A stretch of DNA of 6,834 nt from Synergistaceae bacterium (GCA_009784305.1 WRBZ01000045.1:1-6834); one strand, 5' to 3'; positions 1-6,626 are shown, counted from the stretch's first letter. The notes: generated by a model not told the origin, from the sequence alone. Program-made: numbers and translations.

Positions 1-633
1 CTTTGTCATCCAATGCACAGCCTCACTTATTGACTCTTCTTTTTCTGCCATACCGGCCTTTATTGCAGTTGTTATGACGCCAGTGCCCAGCGGTTTGGTA
101 AGTATAAGCGAATCTCCTTCTTTTGCCCCTCTTGTCAGCCATTTTTTATTTACATTGACTTCCCCGTATACCACAAGGCCATATTTAGGCTCCTCATCCT
201 GAATACTATGCCCTCCGGCAAGCATTGCTCCGGATTCCATTATTTTGTCCAATCCGCCTTCAAGGATATGTTGTAAAACTGAAATATCTGCATTTTTTAC
301 AGGGAAACCAACCACATTAAGCGCTATTATTGGCTTACCCCCCATGGCAAAGACATCGCTCAGAGAATTTGCAGCAGCTATTTGCCCCCATGTACGGGCA
401 TCGTCCACTACAGGAGTTATGAAATCAACGGTTAATATTCCGATCCTTTCATCGTCTATTTTCCACAATGCGGCATCTTCTCCTCCATGCCACGCCGCAA
501 GAACACCACTACAATCAACTGCATTTATACCGGATAAAACCTTAGCCAGCTCCGCAGGCCCTATTTTTGCCGCTCACCCGCTTGCGCGCGACATTTGCGT
601 AAGACGCATATACTTTTCATGTCCTTTCGTCAT
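1..633 (-). CDS. selD: Selenide, water dikinase SelD, selenocysteine-containing, 5' part (runs off the left edge)
   Basis: SelD makes selenophosphate from selenide and ATP, the selenium donor for Sec-tRNA and 2-selenouridine synthesis; it is cytosolic. Reading from ATG 633 gives 211 residues before the edge, against about 345 for the family, so the C-terminal third is outside. An in-frame TGA at 576-574 falls at residue 20 in RLTQMSRASG-U-AAKIGP, exactly where other SelD proteins have catalytic Cys or Sec (Cys17 in E. coli). The frame stays open for 191 codons after it with SelD motifs: Lys23, GGEDAAL (Asp53), DFITP (Asp70), SDVFAMGGKP (Asp93), GGHSIQDEEPKYG and KPLGTGV. UGA is therefore read as Sec, not stop. 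The start is uncertain: ATG 633 has only a weak GAG upstream, while ATG 609 (MRLTQ) has AAAGGA 12 bases upstream. A standard gene caller would split or truncate this gene at the UGA. Confidence 0.95.
530..576 (-). promoter_or_regulatory. Candidate bacterial SECIS element with Sec UGA codon of selD
   Basis: Bacterial SECIS hairpins lie in the coding region just after the UGA and bind SelB. Here the UGA (576-574) is followed by a possible stem: a lower part GG/CC (571-570 with 533-532) and AAAA/UUUU (568-565 with 539-536), an internal loop, then an upper stem GGCC/GGCU (560-557 with 547-544, one G-U pair). The 9-base apical loop UGCGGAGCU (556-548) starts 18 bases after the UGA. That distance, and a G among the first two loop bases, match the published bacterial SECIS description. 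The pairing was done by eye and the upper stem is short, so the exact fold is tentative; that some SECIS exists here follows from the Sec codon. Confidence 0.6.
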
Positions 634-645
634 ATAATTGTTCTC

Positions 646-651
646 ATTATA
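646..651 (-). promoter_or_regulatory. Candidate selD -10 element
   Basis: TATAAT on the minus strand, 12 bases before ATG 633. It is part of ATATAATGAGAA, which recurs identically before selA. No convincing -35 is visible: the region where it would sit is inside the MITE-like insert that begins 15 bases upstream. If this is the true -10, the transcript starts near 640-638, ATG 633 would be almost leaderless, and ATG 609 with its AAAGGA would become the likelier start. Confidence 0.4.
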
Positions 652-665
652 TATCATTAAATGAA

Positions 666-858
666 ACCAAGTTGAAGTCAAACGTAGGCGATAAGCAGAC
701 GACCGGTGAACATAGTGAGCCGTATCGGTCGCTTAGTTTCACCATCAGGCGGCTTTGGTGGAGAAACTAAACGACTCGCGCAGCTTGTTTCTCGTTAGCA
801 CCTCCGTCGCTCCGCTCCTCCTGAAATAACGAAGCATACGTTATTAATGCAACTTGGT
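666..858. mobile_element. MITE-like insert, 193 bp, with terminal inverted repeats and 5-bp target duplication
   Basis: The ends are perfect inverted repeats, ACCAAGTTG (666-674) and CAACTTGGT (850-858). The match continues imperfectly inwards, with AACGTA found about 15 bases in from each end. The base quintet ATGAA sits directly outside both ends (661-665 and 859-863), as expected for a 5-bp target-site duplication. The inside is GC-rich and highly self-complementary: CGACCG/CGGTCG (700-705, 726-731), TTAGTTTC/GAAACTAA (733-740, 763-770) plus CACC/GGTG (740-743, 757-760), and GAGAAAC/GTTTCTC (761-767, 787-793), which competes for the same bases. I see no coding frame of note. A non-autonomous element of this size would be moved by a transposase encoded elsewhere. 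It sits between the divergent selD and the small Cys-rich gene. It could instead be a structured RNA gene; the flanking duplication favours a mobile element. Confidence 0.65.
733..770. repeat. Hairpin-forming inverted repeat inside the MITE-like insert
   Basis: TTAGTTTC at 733-740 and GAAACTAA at 763-770 pair over 8 bp, and the CACC/GGTG pair inside gives an interrupted stem around a loop of about 13 bases. The right arm can pair instead with GTTTCTC at 787-793, so two mutually exclusive folds are possible. Confidence 0.55.
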
Positions 859-880
859 ATGAACTGTAGAGGGTGATTGT

Positions 881-1066
881 ATCAACAAAATTAATTGTTT
901 CAAATGCGTATATTTCTCTATTACATGGGATGTGAAGTTCCCAAAAGCATGTAAGTTTTTTGAGTTTAAATCACAGCATATGCCTTCGATTACTGTATTT
1001 CAATCTACAGGCAGTGAATGTATTGCTTTTGAGGAAAAAAAAGTTAAAGAAGAAAAATTCAAGTAA
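881..1066 (+). CDS. Small four-cysteine (CxxC) conserved-looking protein, 61 codons, non-standard start
   Basis: An open frame of 61 codons ends at TAA 1064-1066 and reads INCFKCVYFSITWDVKFPKA, then CKFFEFKS, MPSITVFQSTGSEC and IAFEEKK, ending in a Lys/Glu-rich tail. Cys6, Cys9, Cys24 and Cys47 could bind a metal such as zinc. From memory this matches a family of about 60-75 residues with the pattern CxxCxxFxxTWD...P.GC..FGFKS...PS..V..SG..C..F, often labelled (doubtfully) 'uracil-DNA glycosylase'; I could not check this. There is no ATG, GTG or TTG in frame: TGA at 860-862 closes the frame upstream. GAGGGTGAT (869-877) is a good Shine-Dalgarno region and places an ATC (881-883) exactly where ATG is expected. 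Either ATC is used, or a start codon was lost and the gene is decaying. The MITE-like insert ends 22 bases upstream. The function is unknown. Confidence 0.72.
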   Translation: MNKINCFKCVYFSITWDVKFPKACKFFEFKSQHMPSITVFQSTGSECIAFEEKKVKEEKFK

Positions 1067-1075
1067 TGTTATGAT
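1067..1075 (+). promoter_or_regulatory. Extended -10 promoter of pgm
   Basis: TGTTATGAT is an extended -10 (TGn plus TATGAT, one mismatch to TATAAT), starting one base after the stop of the small upstream gene. Only a poor -35 (TTAAAG, 1044-1049, 20-bp spacing) is visible, typical for extended -10 promoters. Transcription would start near 1082, giving a leader of about 30 bases. Confidence 0.5.
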
Positions 1076-1097
1076 AGTAAGCAAATGAAGAATATAT

Positions 1098-1105
1098 AAG
1101 GAGGT
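1098..1105 (+). promoter_or_regulatory. Strong ribosome binding site of pgm
   Basis: AAGGAGGT is a near-perfect complement of the 16S rRNA 3' end, 8 bases before ATG 1114, and fixes that start. Confidence 0.9.
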
Positions 1106-1113
1106 CGTTACTT

Positions 1114-2781
1114 ATGGGTATTTCCCCTTATGCAGGTAAAATTGCTCCGCAACATCTCCTAACCAACATTCCGCGGCTTATCAGCTCATATTATACTCAA
1201 ATTCCGGACACGGACGATCCAACTAATCTGGTTTCATTCGGAACTTCAGGGCATCGCGGGTCTTCTTTATCGAACAGCTTCAACGAACAGCATATATTAG
1301 CAATAGCGCAAGCCATAACAGAATATCGTAAAGGTGTAAATATTACGGGGCCGTTATTCATAGGAATGGATACGCACGCGCTTTCCGAACCTGCTATGAG
1401 AACCTGTATAGAAGTATTCGCAGCGGCTGGTGTCGAGTGCGTCATACAAGCTCCGCAGATAGAAGCAGACCCGTCGGATATCGGTTACACCCCTACCCCT
1501 GTCATATCCCACGCGATATTGGCATGGAACAAGAAACAGGCTAAAGATAAGGGAGAAAGCGATGGAATAGTTATAACTCCTTCACATAACCCTCCCGAAG
1601 ACGGCGGAATTAAATATAACCCGCCGCACGGCGGGCCTGCATCACCTGAAACGACGAAAGCAATACAGACACGGGCAAATGAGTTGATTCGCTCGGGAAT
1701 ATCTTCCGTAAAAAGGATCCCTTTTAAGCGCGCTCTCAAAGCGTTAACTACAAGGGCGTATGATTACGTCATTCCATATGTAAATGACCTAAAAAATGTC
1801 ATAGATATGGAGATTATTCGTAATTCAGACCTGAAAATCGGCGTTGATCCGATGGGCGGTTCGGGATTGGCTTACTGGGAGCCGATATCGAGTATTTACG
1901 GGCTTAAAAACCTCGTCGTTGTGAACAAGAGAATCGATCCCGCTTTTGGTTTCATGAGTGTGGATAAGGACGGGAAAATCCGCATGGATTGTTCTTCTCC
2001 TTACGCCATGGCGGGACTCCTCGATATGAAAAACAATTACGACATATCTTTCGGAAACGATACCGATTTTGACCGGCATGGAATAGTTACTCCCGAAGGG
2101 CTTATGAACCCGAACGCCTACCTGGCGGTAGCTATAAAATACCTTTTCACGAACAGGGAATGGGACAGGAATTGCAAAATCGGTAAAACGCTTGTTTCAA
2201 GCTCCATGATTAACAGGGTGGCAAAAGGTATAGAACGCGAGGTATGCGAAGTGCCTGTCGGATTCAAATGGTTTGTCGACGGCCTGCTTGACGGTTCATT
2301 CGGATTTGGCGGAGAGGAAAGCGCGGGAGCATCTTTCCTGCGGCGCAATGGGACAGTATGGACGACCGATAAAGACGGAATAATTATGGACCTTCTTGCC
2401 GCGGAGTTAACGGCTCATACGGGAAAGAACCCCGCACAGCATTATAAAGAACTGGTTTCTCTTTACGGAGAGCCGTTTTACGCAAGGATGGACGCCCCCG
2501 CTGCACCGGAACAAAAGTCAAAACTGAGCAAACTCTCGCCGGAAGCAGTGAAAGCGGATAATCTGGCGGGAGAAGTAATAACCGCTAAATTAACTAACGC
2601 TCCCGGCAATAACGCCCCGATAGACGGGTTGAAAGTCGAAACACAAAACGGCTGGTTTGCGGCTCGCCCTTCCGGGACGGAGAATGTGTATAAAATATAC
2701 GCGGAAAGCTTTATAAGCGAAAAACACCTGAAGATGATTCAGTCAGAAGCTCAGGAAATAGTAAACGAAGCAATTTCATGA
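1114..2781 (+). CDS. pgm: Phosphoglucomutase, alpha-D-glucose phosphate-specific
   Basis: The enzyme interconverts glucose 1-phosphate and glucose 6-phosphate through a phosphoserine, linking glycogen and nucleotide-sugar metabolism to glycolysis in the cytosol. The 555 residues closely follow E. coli Pgm (546). Motifs in order: FGTSGHRGS (42-50), [10 protein letters not shown] (84-93), catalytic Ser157 in [16 protein letters not shown], metal-binding Asp316/Asp318/Asp320 in [10 protein letters not shown], sugar-binding [10 protein letters not shown] (399-408), and phosphate-binding RPSGTE (518-523). All key residues are present. A short extra segment near 112-124, before YTPTPV, lengthens a loop relative to E. 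coli. The gene has its own extended -10 promoter and a strong ribosome binding site, and no clear intrinsic terminator follows, so some read-through into folD is possible. This is the E. coli-type single-family enzyme, not a phosphomannomutase/phosphoglucosamine mutase. Confidence 0.97.
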   Translation: MGISPYAGKIAPQHLLTNIPRLISSYYTQIPDTDDPTNLVSFGTSGHRGSSLSNSFNEQHILAIAQAITEYRKGVNITGPLFIGMDTHALSEPAMRTCIEVFAAAGVECVIQAPQIEADPSDIGYTPTPVISHAILAWNKKQAKDKGESDGIVITPSHNPPEDGGIKYNPPHGGPASPETTKAIQTRANELIRSGISSVKRIPFKRALKALTTRAYDYVIPYVNDLKNVIDMEIIRNSDLKIGVDPMGGSGLAYWEPISSIYGLKNLVVVNKRIDPAFGFMSVDKDGKIRMDCSSPYAMAGLLDMKNNYDISFGNDTDFDRHGIVTPEGLMNPNAYLAVAIKYLFTNREWDRNCKIGKTLVSSSMINRVAKGIEREVCEVPVGFKWFVDGLLDGSFGFGGEESAGASFLRRNGTVWTTDKDGIIMDLLAAELTAHTGKNPAQHYKELVSLYGEPFYARMDAPAAPEQKSKLSKLSPEAVKADNLAGEVITAKLTNAPGNNAPIDGLKVETQNGWFAARPSGTENVYKIYAESFISEKHLKMIQSEAQEIVNEAIS

Positions 2782-2784
2782 GAG

Positions 2785-2813
2785 TGGAGAGTTGAGAGTT
2801 TAAAAGATATAAT
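2785..2813 (+). promoter_or_regulatory. Candidate folD promoter
   Basis: A perfect TATAAT (2808-2813) lies 17 bases downstream of TGGAGA (2785-2790, 4 of 6 to TTGACA). Transcription would start near 2820 and give a leader of about 107 bases ahead of folD. The -35 falls in a purine-rich stretch with repeated GAGAGT-like words, so it could be a chance match. Confidence 0.45.
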
Positions 2814-2816
2814 AAA

Positions 2817-2900
2817 GACCATTACGGGTAGGCGCGGCAACCTGCCGCCCGTGTAGAAATTATAGAGGGCGCCCTAAGGTCAGGGGTTTACCGCCCGTCA
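2817..2900 (+). other. GC-rich folded leader or spacer between pgm and folD
   Basis: The spacer holds several inverted repeats: GCGGCA/TGCCGC (2834-2839, 2843-2848; 3-base loop), flanked by ACGGG/CCCGT (2824-2828, 2848-2852); the 10-base palindrome AGGGCGCCCT (2866-2875); and GACC/GGTC (2817-2820, 2878-2881) enclosing the set. CCGCCCGT occurs twice (2845-2852 and 2891-2898), so ACGGG has two possible partners. There is no T-run after any stem, so this is not a standard intrinsic terminator. It could be a REP-like intergenic repeat or a regulatory leader; I recognise no known riboswitch. Confidence 0.45.
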
Positions 2901-2927
2901 AACATTTACGAAAGGATCGGCGATACT

Positions 2928-3779
2928 ATGAGCGCAAATATATTGGATGGTAAGAAAATATCGGCAGAAATCCGTACGTCGATAAAAGAAGAGGCGGAAA
3001 AATTAAAGGCACGCGGAATAAACCCAACGCTGGCGGTTGTTCTGGTTGGAGAGGATCCCGCTTCAAAAGTGTACGTAGGCCAAAAGGAAAAAGGCTGTGA
3101 GGAAACCGGCATAATTTCACGTAAATATACTTTACCTGCCGAAGCGGCACAGGAAGAACTCCTGACTCTGGTCGAGAAACTAAACGAAGACAAAGAAGTT
3201 CATGGCATACTTGTACAATTCCCTCTGCCTGAACATATCAGCGAAACAGCGGTACTGACTGCCATGAAACCCGAAAAAGACGTTGACGGATTCCATGCTC
3301 TTAACGTTGGAAGGCTCTTCTCCGGCCTGCCTTGTTTTGAGCCATGCACTCCAAAGGGTGTAATAACAATGATTGAACGCACAGGGATTGATATAGAAGG
3401 GAAAAAAGCCGTCATAATAGGACGCAGTAATATAGTAGGCAAGCCTGTCGCTGCAATGCTTCTTGCACGTAATGCGACAGTGACCATAACTCACAGTAAA
3501 ACGCGCAACCTTCCGGAAGTTGTCAGGCAAGCTGATATAGTTGTTGCGGCTATTGGAAAGCCAAGATTTGTTACCGCCGATATGATCAAAGAAGGCGCCG
3601 TCGTTATAGATGTCGGAATAAACAGGCTTCCTGAAGGACTTGTCGGGGACGTCGATTATGAAGCGGTAATGCAGAAAGCAAGCTGGATAACGCCCGTGCC
3701 GGGAGGAGTCGGGCCGATGACCATAGCGATGCTGCTTCAAAATACATTGAAAGCAGCAATAATAAATAAGGGAGCATGA
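2928..3779 (+). CDS. folD: Bifunctional methylene-THF dehydrogenase / methenyl-THF cyclohydrolase FolD
   Basis: FolD oxidises 5,10-methylene-tetrahydrofolate with NADP+ and hydrolyses the product to 10-formyl-tetrahydrofolate, feeding purine and formyl-Met-tRNA synthesis (and, in acetogens, running the reductive way). The 283 residues match the usual family length of 280-290. Visible motifs: SKVYVGQKEKGCEE with the YxxxK catalytic pair Tyr49/Lys53, VQFPLPEHI (96-104), KDVDGFHALNVGRL (117-130), the Rossmann NADP loop GRSNIVGKPVA (165-175), and the C-terminal signature PVPGGVGPMTIAML (256-269). AAAGGA (2911-2916) is 11 bases before the ATG. The stop codon is one base before the next gene, so the two are almost surely cotranscribed. 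Confidence 0.97.
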   Translation: MSANILDGKKISAEIRTSIKEEAEKLKARGINPTLAVVLVGEDPASKVYVGQKEKGCEETGIISRKYTLPAEAAQEELLTLVEKLNEDKEVHGILVQFPLPEHISETAVLTAMKPEKDVDGFHALNVGRLFSGLPCFEPCTPKGVITMIERTGIDIEGKKAVIIGRSNIVGKPVAAMLLARNATVTITHSKTRNLPEVVRQADIVVAAIGKPRFVTADMIKEGAVVIDVGINRLPEGLVGDVDYEAVMQKASWITPVPGGVGPMTIAMLLQNTLKAAIINKGA

Positions 3780-3780
3780 A

Positions 3781-5076
3781 ATGAAAATCACGTTAAGAAG
3801 TATGGAGCCTGATGAGGCGGAAGCAGTAAATAAAGTTGCGCTCGCGGCTTTTGCTACAATAAACAACAAAGGGTTTACCCCTGAAGGTAAAGCTGTTTTT
3901 GCCAACTACGCTTCACCAGGAGCGATTGTTTCAAGGCTGAAGCTCGGACATGAGGTGACTCTAGCAATCCTCGATTCAAAAATAGCGGGAATGGTAGAGG
4001 TGAGAAACGGTTCTCATATTTCCATGCTGTCTGTCCTTCCGGAGCATGTCAACAATGGTATCGGGACTAAATTACTGTCTCATGTTGTCTCGCAAGCGAG
4101 AAGACAATCAACAACAAAGGCCGTTAAACAACTTACTGTTCACGCAACGGATGATGCCGTCACATTCTATCAAAAAAAGAATTTCCGCGTATCAGCGGTA
4201 AGGCAGGAACGGGACGGGATAAGCTATACAACTATGGCATTTAATCTCAAAGCGGGGAATATTATCGACCATAAAATCAGAAACGGAGAGGAAGTTGACT
4301 TTTTCGCGTTCAGCGGGACAGGAAACACATATTACGCTGTCGGGAAAATTTCATCATTGCTTGAAAGCAAAAATGTATCCGTAAGGCGCCATAAAATGGA
4401 AAAATGTATGAACCCGGATTTAAAAGAGGATTCTGTAATTGGGCTTGCATTTCCTGTAGCATGTTTTTCAACTTACCCAACCGTATTGAATTTTCTAAAA
4501 TCACTTCCCGATGGGAAAGGAAGAAAAATTTTCATGATCGCGACCATGGGAGGAGCAGGGATGGGGATGGAAGGGCCTATAAAAAGATTTCTCTTTGAAA
4601 AAGGCTACTCGCCCATAGCTTCAAAACTCTTCGTCATGCCGGGTAATTACGGCAATAAACAGATACCGAAAGAGAAAAATAATAAACGTATTGAAAACTT
4701 TGAGCGGGAAGCTGGTTTATTTACGGAAGCCATAACAAGCGGGCTCGGAAAATGGAAAAGCGGCTGGCCGGTAATTTCAAACCTTATGTTCAAGCTGTGC
4801 AACAAAAGAAAACCTTGGAACATGTTTTACCGCATGTTTCCGATACAGGTCAATCAAAGCAAATGCAACGTATGCGGAAAGTGCATGAGGGACTGCCCTG
4901 AAGGAGCTGTAAAATTGGATGATTCATCGAAATTTCCGCGAATTGATAAAAATATATGTCAATCCTGCCAGCGCTGCATAGGATTTTGCCCTCAGCACGC
5001 CATAGAAGTTCCCAATAAGCCGGCTGAACAATACACATGCATGGATTACGACTCGTTTAAGAATTTCGGCCATTGA
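3781..5076 (+). CDS. GNAT acetyltransferase fused to EFR1-type flavodoxin/2[4Fe-4S] ferredoxin
   Basis: The 431-residue protein has three parts. Residues 1-156 look like a GNAT N-acetyltransferase: SVLPEHVNNGIGTKLL (84-99) carries the acetyl-CoA-binding GxG turn, and HATDDAVTFYQKKNFR (121-136) is the typical motif B region. Residues 172-350 are flavodoxin-like, with the FMN phosphate loop FSGTGNT (177-183). Residues 360-410 are a bacterial two-cluster ferredoxin: Cys362/365/368/372 and Cys393/396/399/403, each CxxCxxCxxxCP. The last two parts together match the EFR1 family, an inferred electron carrier of unknown partner; the N-terminal acetyltransferase is an unusual addition. There is no signal peptide or membrane segment. 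AAGGGAGC (3768-3775) overlaps the folD end and lies 6 bases before the ATG, indicating translational coupling to folD. The substrate of the GNAT part cannot be told. Confidence 0.88.
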   Translation: MKITLRSMEPDEAEAVNKVALAAFATINNKGFTPEGKAVFANYASPGAIVSRLKLGHEVTLAILDSKIAGMVEVRNGSHISMLSVLPEHVNNGIGTKLLSHVVSQARRQSTTKAVKQLTVHATDDAVTFYQKKNFRVSAVRQERDGISYTTMAFNLKAGNIIDHKIRNGEEVDFFAFSGTGNTYYAVGKISSLLESKNVSVRRHKMEKCMNPDLKEDSVIGLAFPVACFSTYPTVLNFLKSLPDGKGRKIFMIATMGGAGMGMEGPIKRFLFEKGYSPIASKLFVMPGNYGNKQIPKEKNNKRIENFEREAGLFTEAITSGLGKWKSGWPVISNLMFKLCNKRKPWNMFYRMFPIQVNQSKCNVCGKCMRDCPEGAVKLDDSSKFPRIDKNICQSCQRCIGFCPQHAIEVPNKPAEQYTCMDYDSFKNFGH

Positions 5077-5152
5077 CAAACAATGTGAAATCCCAAAGAA
5101 GCGGATTACCATGTAACAAATAGTTAATTTAAACGGAACGCTGTAACTGTAG

Positions 5153-5182
5153 GGGTCGCACCCATGGGCGACCCGTTTTTTT
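5153..5182 (+). terminator. Intrinsic terminator of the folD/GNAT-EFR1 operon
   Basis: GGGTCGC (5153-5159) and GCGACCC (5168-5174) form a perfect 7-bp stem with an 8-base loop (ACCCATGG), followed by G and seven Ts (5176-5182). It sits between the convergent plus-strand operon and selA, 4 bases from the selA stop. Read from the minus strand there is no T-run, so it should mainly stop plus-strand transcription. The remaining spacer (5077-5152) is AT-rich, with nothing else recognised. Confidence 0.9.
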
Positions 5183-5186
5183 GGTA

Positions 5187-6584
5187 TTAATCAGCAAGCA
5201 GAGAGTTCAGCGCCTCAATTATTTTTTCCTCGTCGCCGTTCAATAATGTTCGGACATGAAAAATCAGACAATCATCTTTAGCTCCCGCCACAACAGGGGT
5301 ATCGCAAAGCCTCAGAAGCGACTGAAAATTGCCCGCGCTGCCCCAATCATGTTCTGTCACCGACACTCCCCATCCTTTGATGGGCCTTGCGGGATATGCT
5401 CCGCCCCCTACTGCGTCATCAACCGGAATGACTGAAAATTTTGCCGTACCTTTAAATTTTTTCCGCAGAAGAGAAGCGAATCTGTTCGCGCGTTTCCCGA
5501 GCGCTTCATTCTCCTGCTTGAGCATCGATATCGCCGGAATTTTCTCAACCTCTCCCCGAAGATATATCCTTAGGGTAGCTTCAAAAGCAGCAAGTGTCAT
5601 TTTATCGACCCTAAACGCGCGCATTATCTGTGAGCTTTTAAGTTTATTGATTATCCCGCGTTTGCCCGCGACAACGCCTATCTGAGGGCCGCCAAGCATC
5701 TTGTCCCCTGAAAAAGTGACTATGTCCGCGCCTTCTGAAATGATCTTCCTAATGGAATCCTCACCTTCAAGCCCCAAATTGTCCGCTTCAATCAAAAGCC
5801 CGCTGCCGGCGTCCTCCATAAATACAATTCCGTTTTGATTTGCAAGAGCTGCTAATTCTTCTCTCGGAACACTTGCGGTAAATCCCTCTATCCTGAAATT
5901 AGACGGATGAACCTTCAGTATCATTTTCGTTTCATTTGTCACAGCCTCGGCATAATCCTTAAGATGCGTGCGGTTTGTCGTTCCGACTTCCGTTAATTTG
6001 GCTCCTGAAAACTTCATGATATCCGGTATGCGGAAAGACCCTCCTATCTCTACAAGCTCACCTCTTGATACTATGACTTCAGCTCCGTTCGCCAACGCAG
6101 ATAGGCACAGTACAACCGCAGCGGCATTGTTATTGACGACTAAAGCCGCCTCCGCTCCCGTTACGCGGCAAAGCAAACCTTCTACAAGAGAATTCCTGCT
6201 CCCCCTCGTACCGGTGTCAAGTTCATATTCAAGAGTGCTGTACGATGCAGCAACATCGCAAACAGCTTCTACCGCTTCCGCTGCAAGGCACGAGCGTCCA
6301 AGGTTCGTATGAATGACAACTCCCGTCGCGTTAACAACCGGGCGAAGTTTTCTTTTTGCCTCTCCGGCAAAAATCCTCTGCGCCTGCGCGTTAATGTTAT
6401 CAATAGAAGTATCGTACTCCTCATCTTCAAGGATTTGGCGCCTTATGCCGGACAGCAGTTCAGTAAGAATTGATTTTACGGTGTCGCGTCCAAGACGGAT
6501 AATCCAGTCTTCTACCCAGTCCTGAGAAAGCAATATATCCATTGCGGGCAATGTTCTCATTTTATCTTTTATCTTTTCTATCAT
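5187..6584 (-). CDS. selA: L-seryl-tRNA(Sec) selenium transferase SelA
   Basis: SelA is a PLP enzyme, decameric in known members, that converts Ser-tRNA(Sec) to Sec-tRNA(Sec) with selenophosphate from SelD. Starting at ATG 6584 gives 465 residues, the usual length. Numbered from there: TLPAMDILL (11-19) is the typical N-terminal start, RPVVNATGVVIHTNLGRS (81-98), GTRGSR (125-130), VNNNAAAV (150-157), SRGELVEIGGSFRIPDIM (173-190), and the PLP lysine Lys295 in FSGDKMLGGPQ, followed by FRVDKMTLAA. The catalytic lysine number equals that of E. coli SelA. I prefer ATG 6584 to the upstream ATG 6614 (10 residues longer) because TAGGAG lies 10 bases before it, while 6614 has no Shine-Dalgarno and would be nearly leaderless from the TATAAT at 6632-6627. 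No selB follows: the gene ends convergent with the folD operon. Confidence 0.96.
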   Translation of the reverse strand: MIEKIKDKMRTLPAMDILLSQDWVEDWIIRLGRDTVKSILTELLSGIRRQILEDEEYDTSIDNINAQAQRIFAGEAKRKLRPVVNATGVVIHTNLGRSCLAAEAVEAVCDVAASYSTLEYELDTGTRGSRNSLVEGLLCRVTGAEAALVVNNNAAAVVLCLSALANGAEVIVSRGELVEIGGSFRIPDIMKFSGAKLTEVGTTNRTHLKDYAEAVTNETKMILKVHPSNFRIEGFTASVPREELAALANQNGIVFMEDAGSGLLIEADNLGLEGEDSIRKIISEGADIVTFSGDKMLGGPQIGVVAGKRGIINKLKSSQIMRAFRVDKMTLAAFEATLRIYLRGEVEKIPAISMLKQENEALGKRANRFASLLRKKFKGTAKFSVIPVDDAVGGGAYPARPIKGWGVSVTEHDWGSAGNFQSLLRLCDTPVVAGAKDDCLIFHVRTLLNGDEEKIIEALNSLLAD

Positions 6585-6594
6585 GAAATATTGA

Positions 6595-6599
6595 CTCCT
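6595..6599 (-). promoter_or_regulatory. Ribosome binding site deciding the selA start
   Basis: AGGAG on the minus strand lies 10 bases before ATG 6584 and inside the possible longer reading frame from 6614, so it argues for the shorter protein. Confidence 0.65.
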
Positions 6600-6626
6600 A
6601 TCATGCTTACTCATTCCAACATTCTC

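Noticed and set aside
574..576. UGA as a true nonsense mutation making selD a pseudogene
   Set aside because: It sits exactly at the known Sec position, the frame is intact on both sides, and selA in the same window shows that the Sec pathway exists.
245..637. 130-codon plus-strand open frame opposite selD
   Set aside because: It is the antisense of a clear SelD coding sequence, has no ribosome binding site and no protein-like motif.
2824..2852. Hairpin after pgm as an intrinsic terminator
   Set aside because: The stem is good, but no T-run follows (gtgtagaaatt), so it is described as a folded spacer.
2820..2927. Tetrahydrofolate riboswitch before folD
   Set aside because: I could not find the conserved core of that class; the repeats here are simple GC-rich hairpins.
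3180..3905. 241-codon minus-strand open frame across folD and the next gene
   Set aside because: It is antisense to two well-supported genes, with a low-complexity, unlikely composition.
5968..6525. Two plus-strand open frames (114 and 70 codons) inside selA
   Set aside because: Antisense shadows of the SelA PLP domain, without ribosome binding sites.
6585..6614. SelA start at ATG 6614
   Set aside because: It lacks a Shine-Dalgarno and would be nearly leaderless from the TATAAT; ATG 6584 has AGGAG and gives the family's usual N-terminus. The longer start is not excluded.
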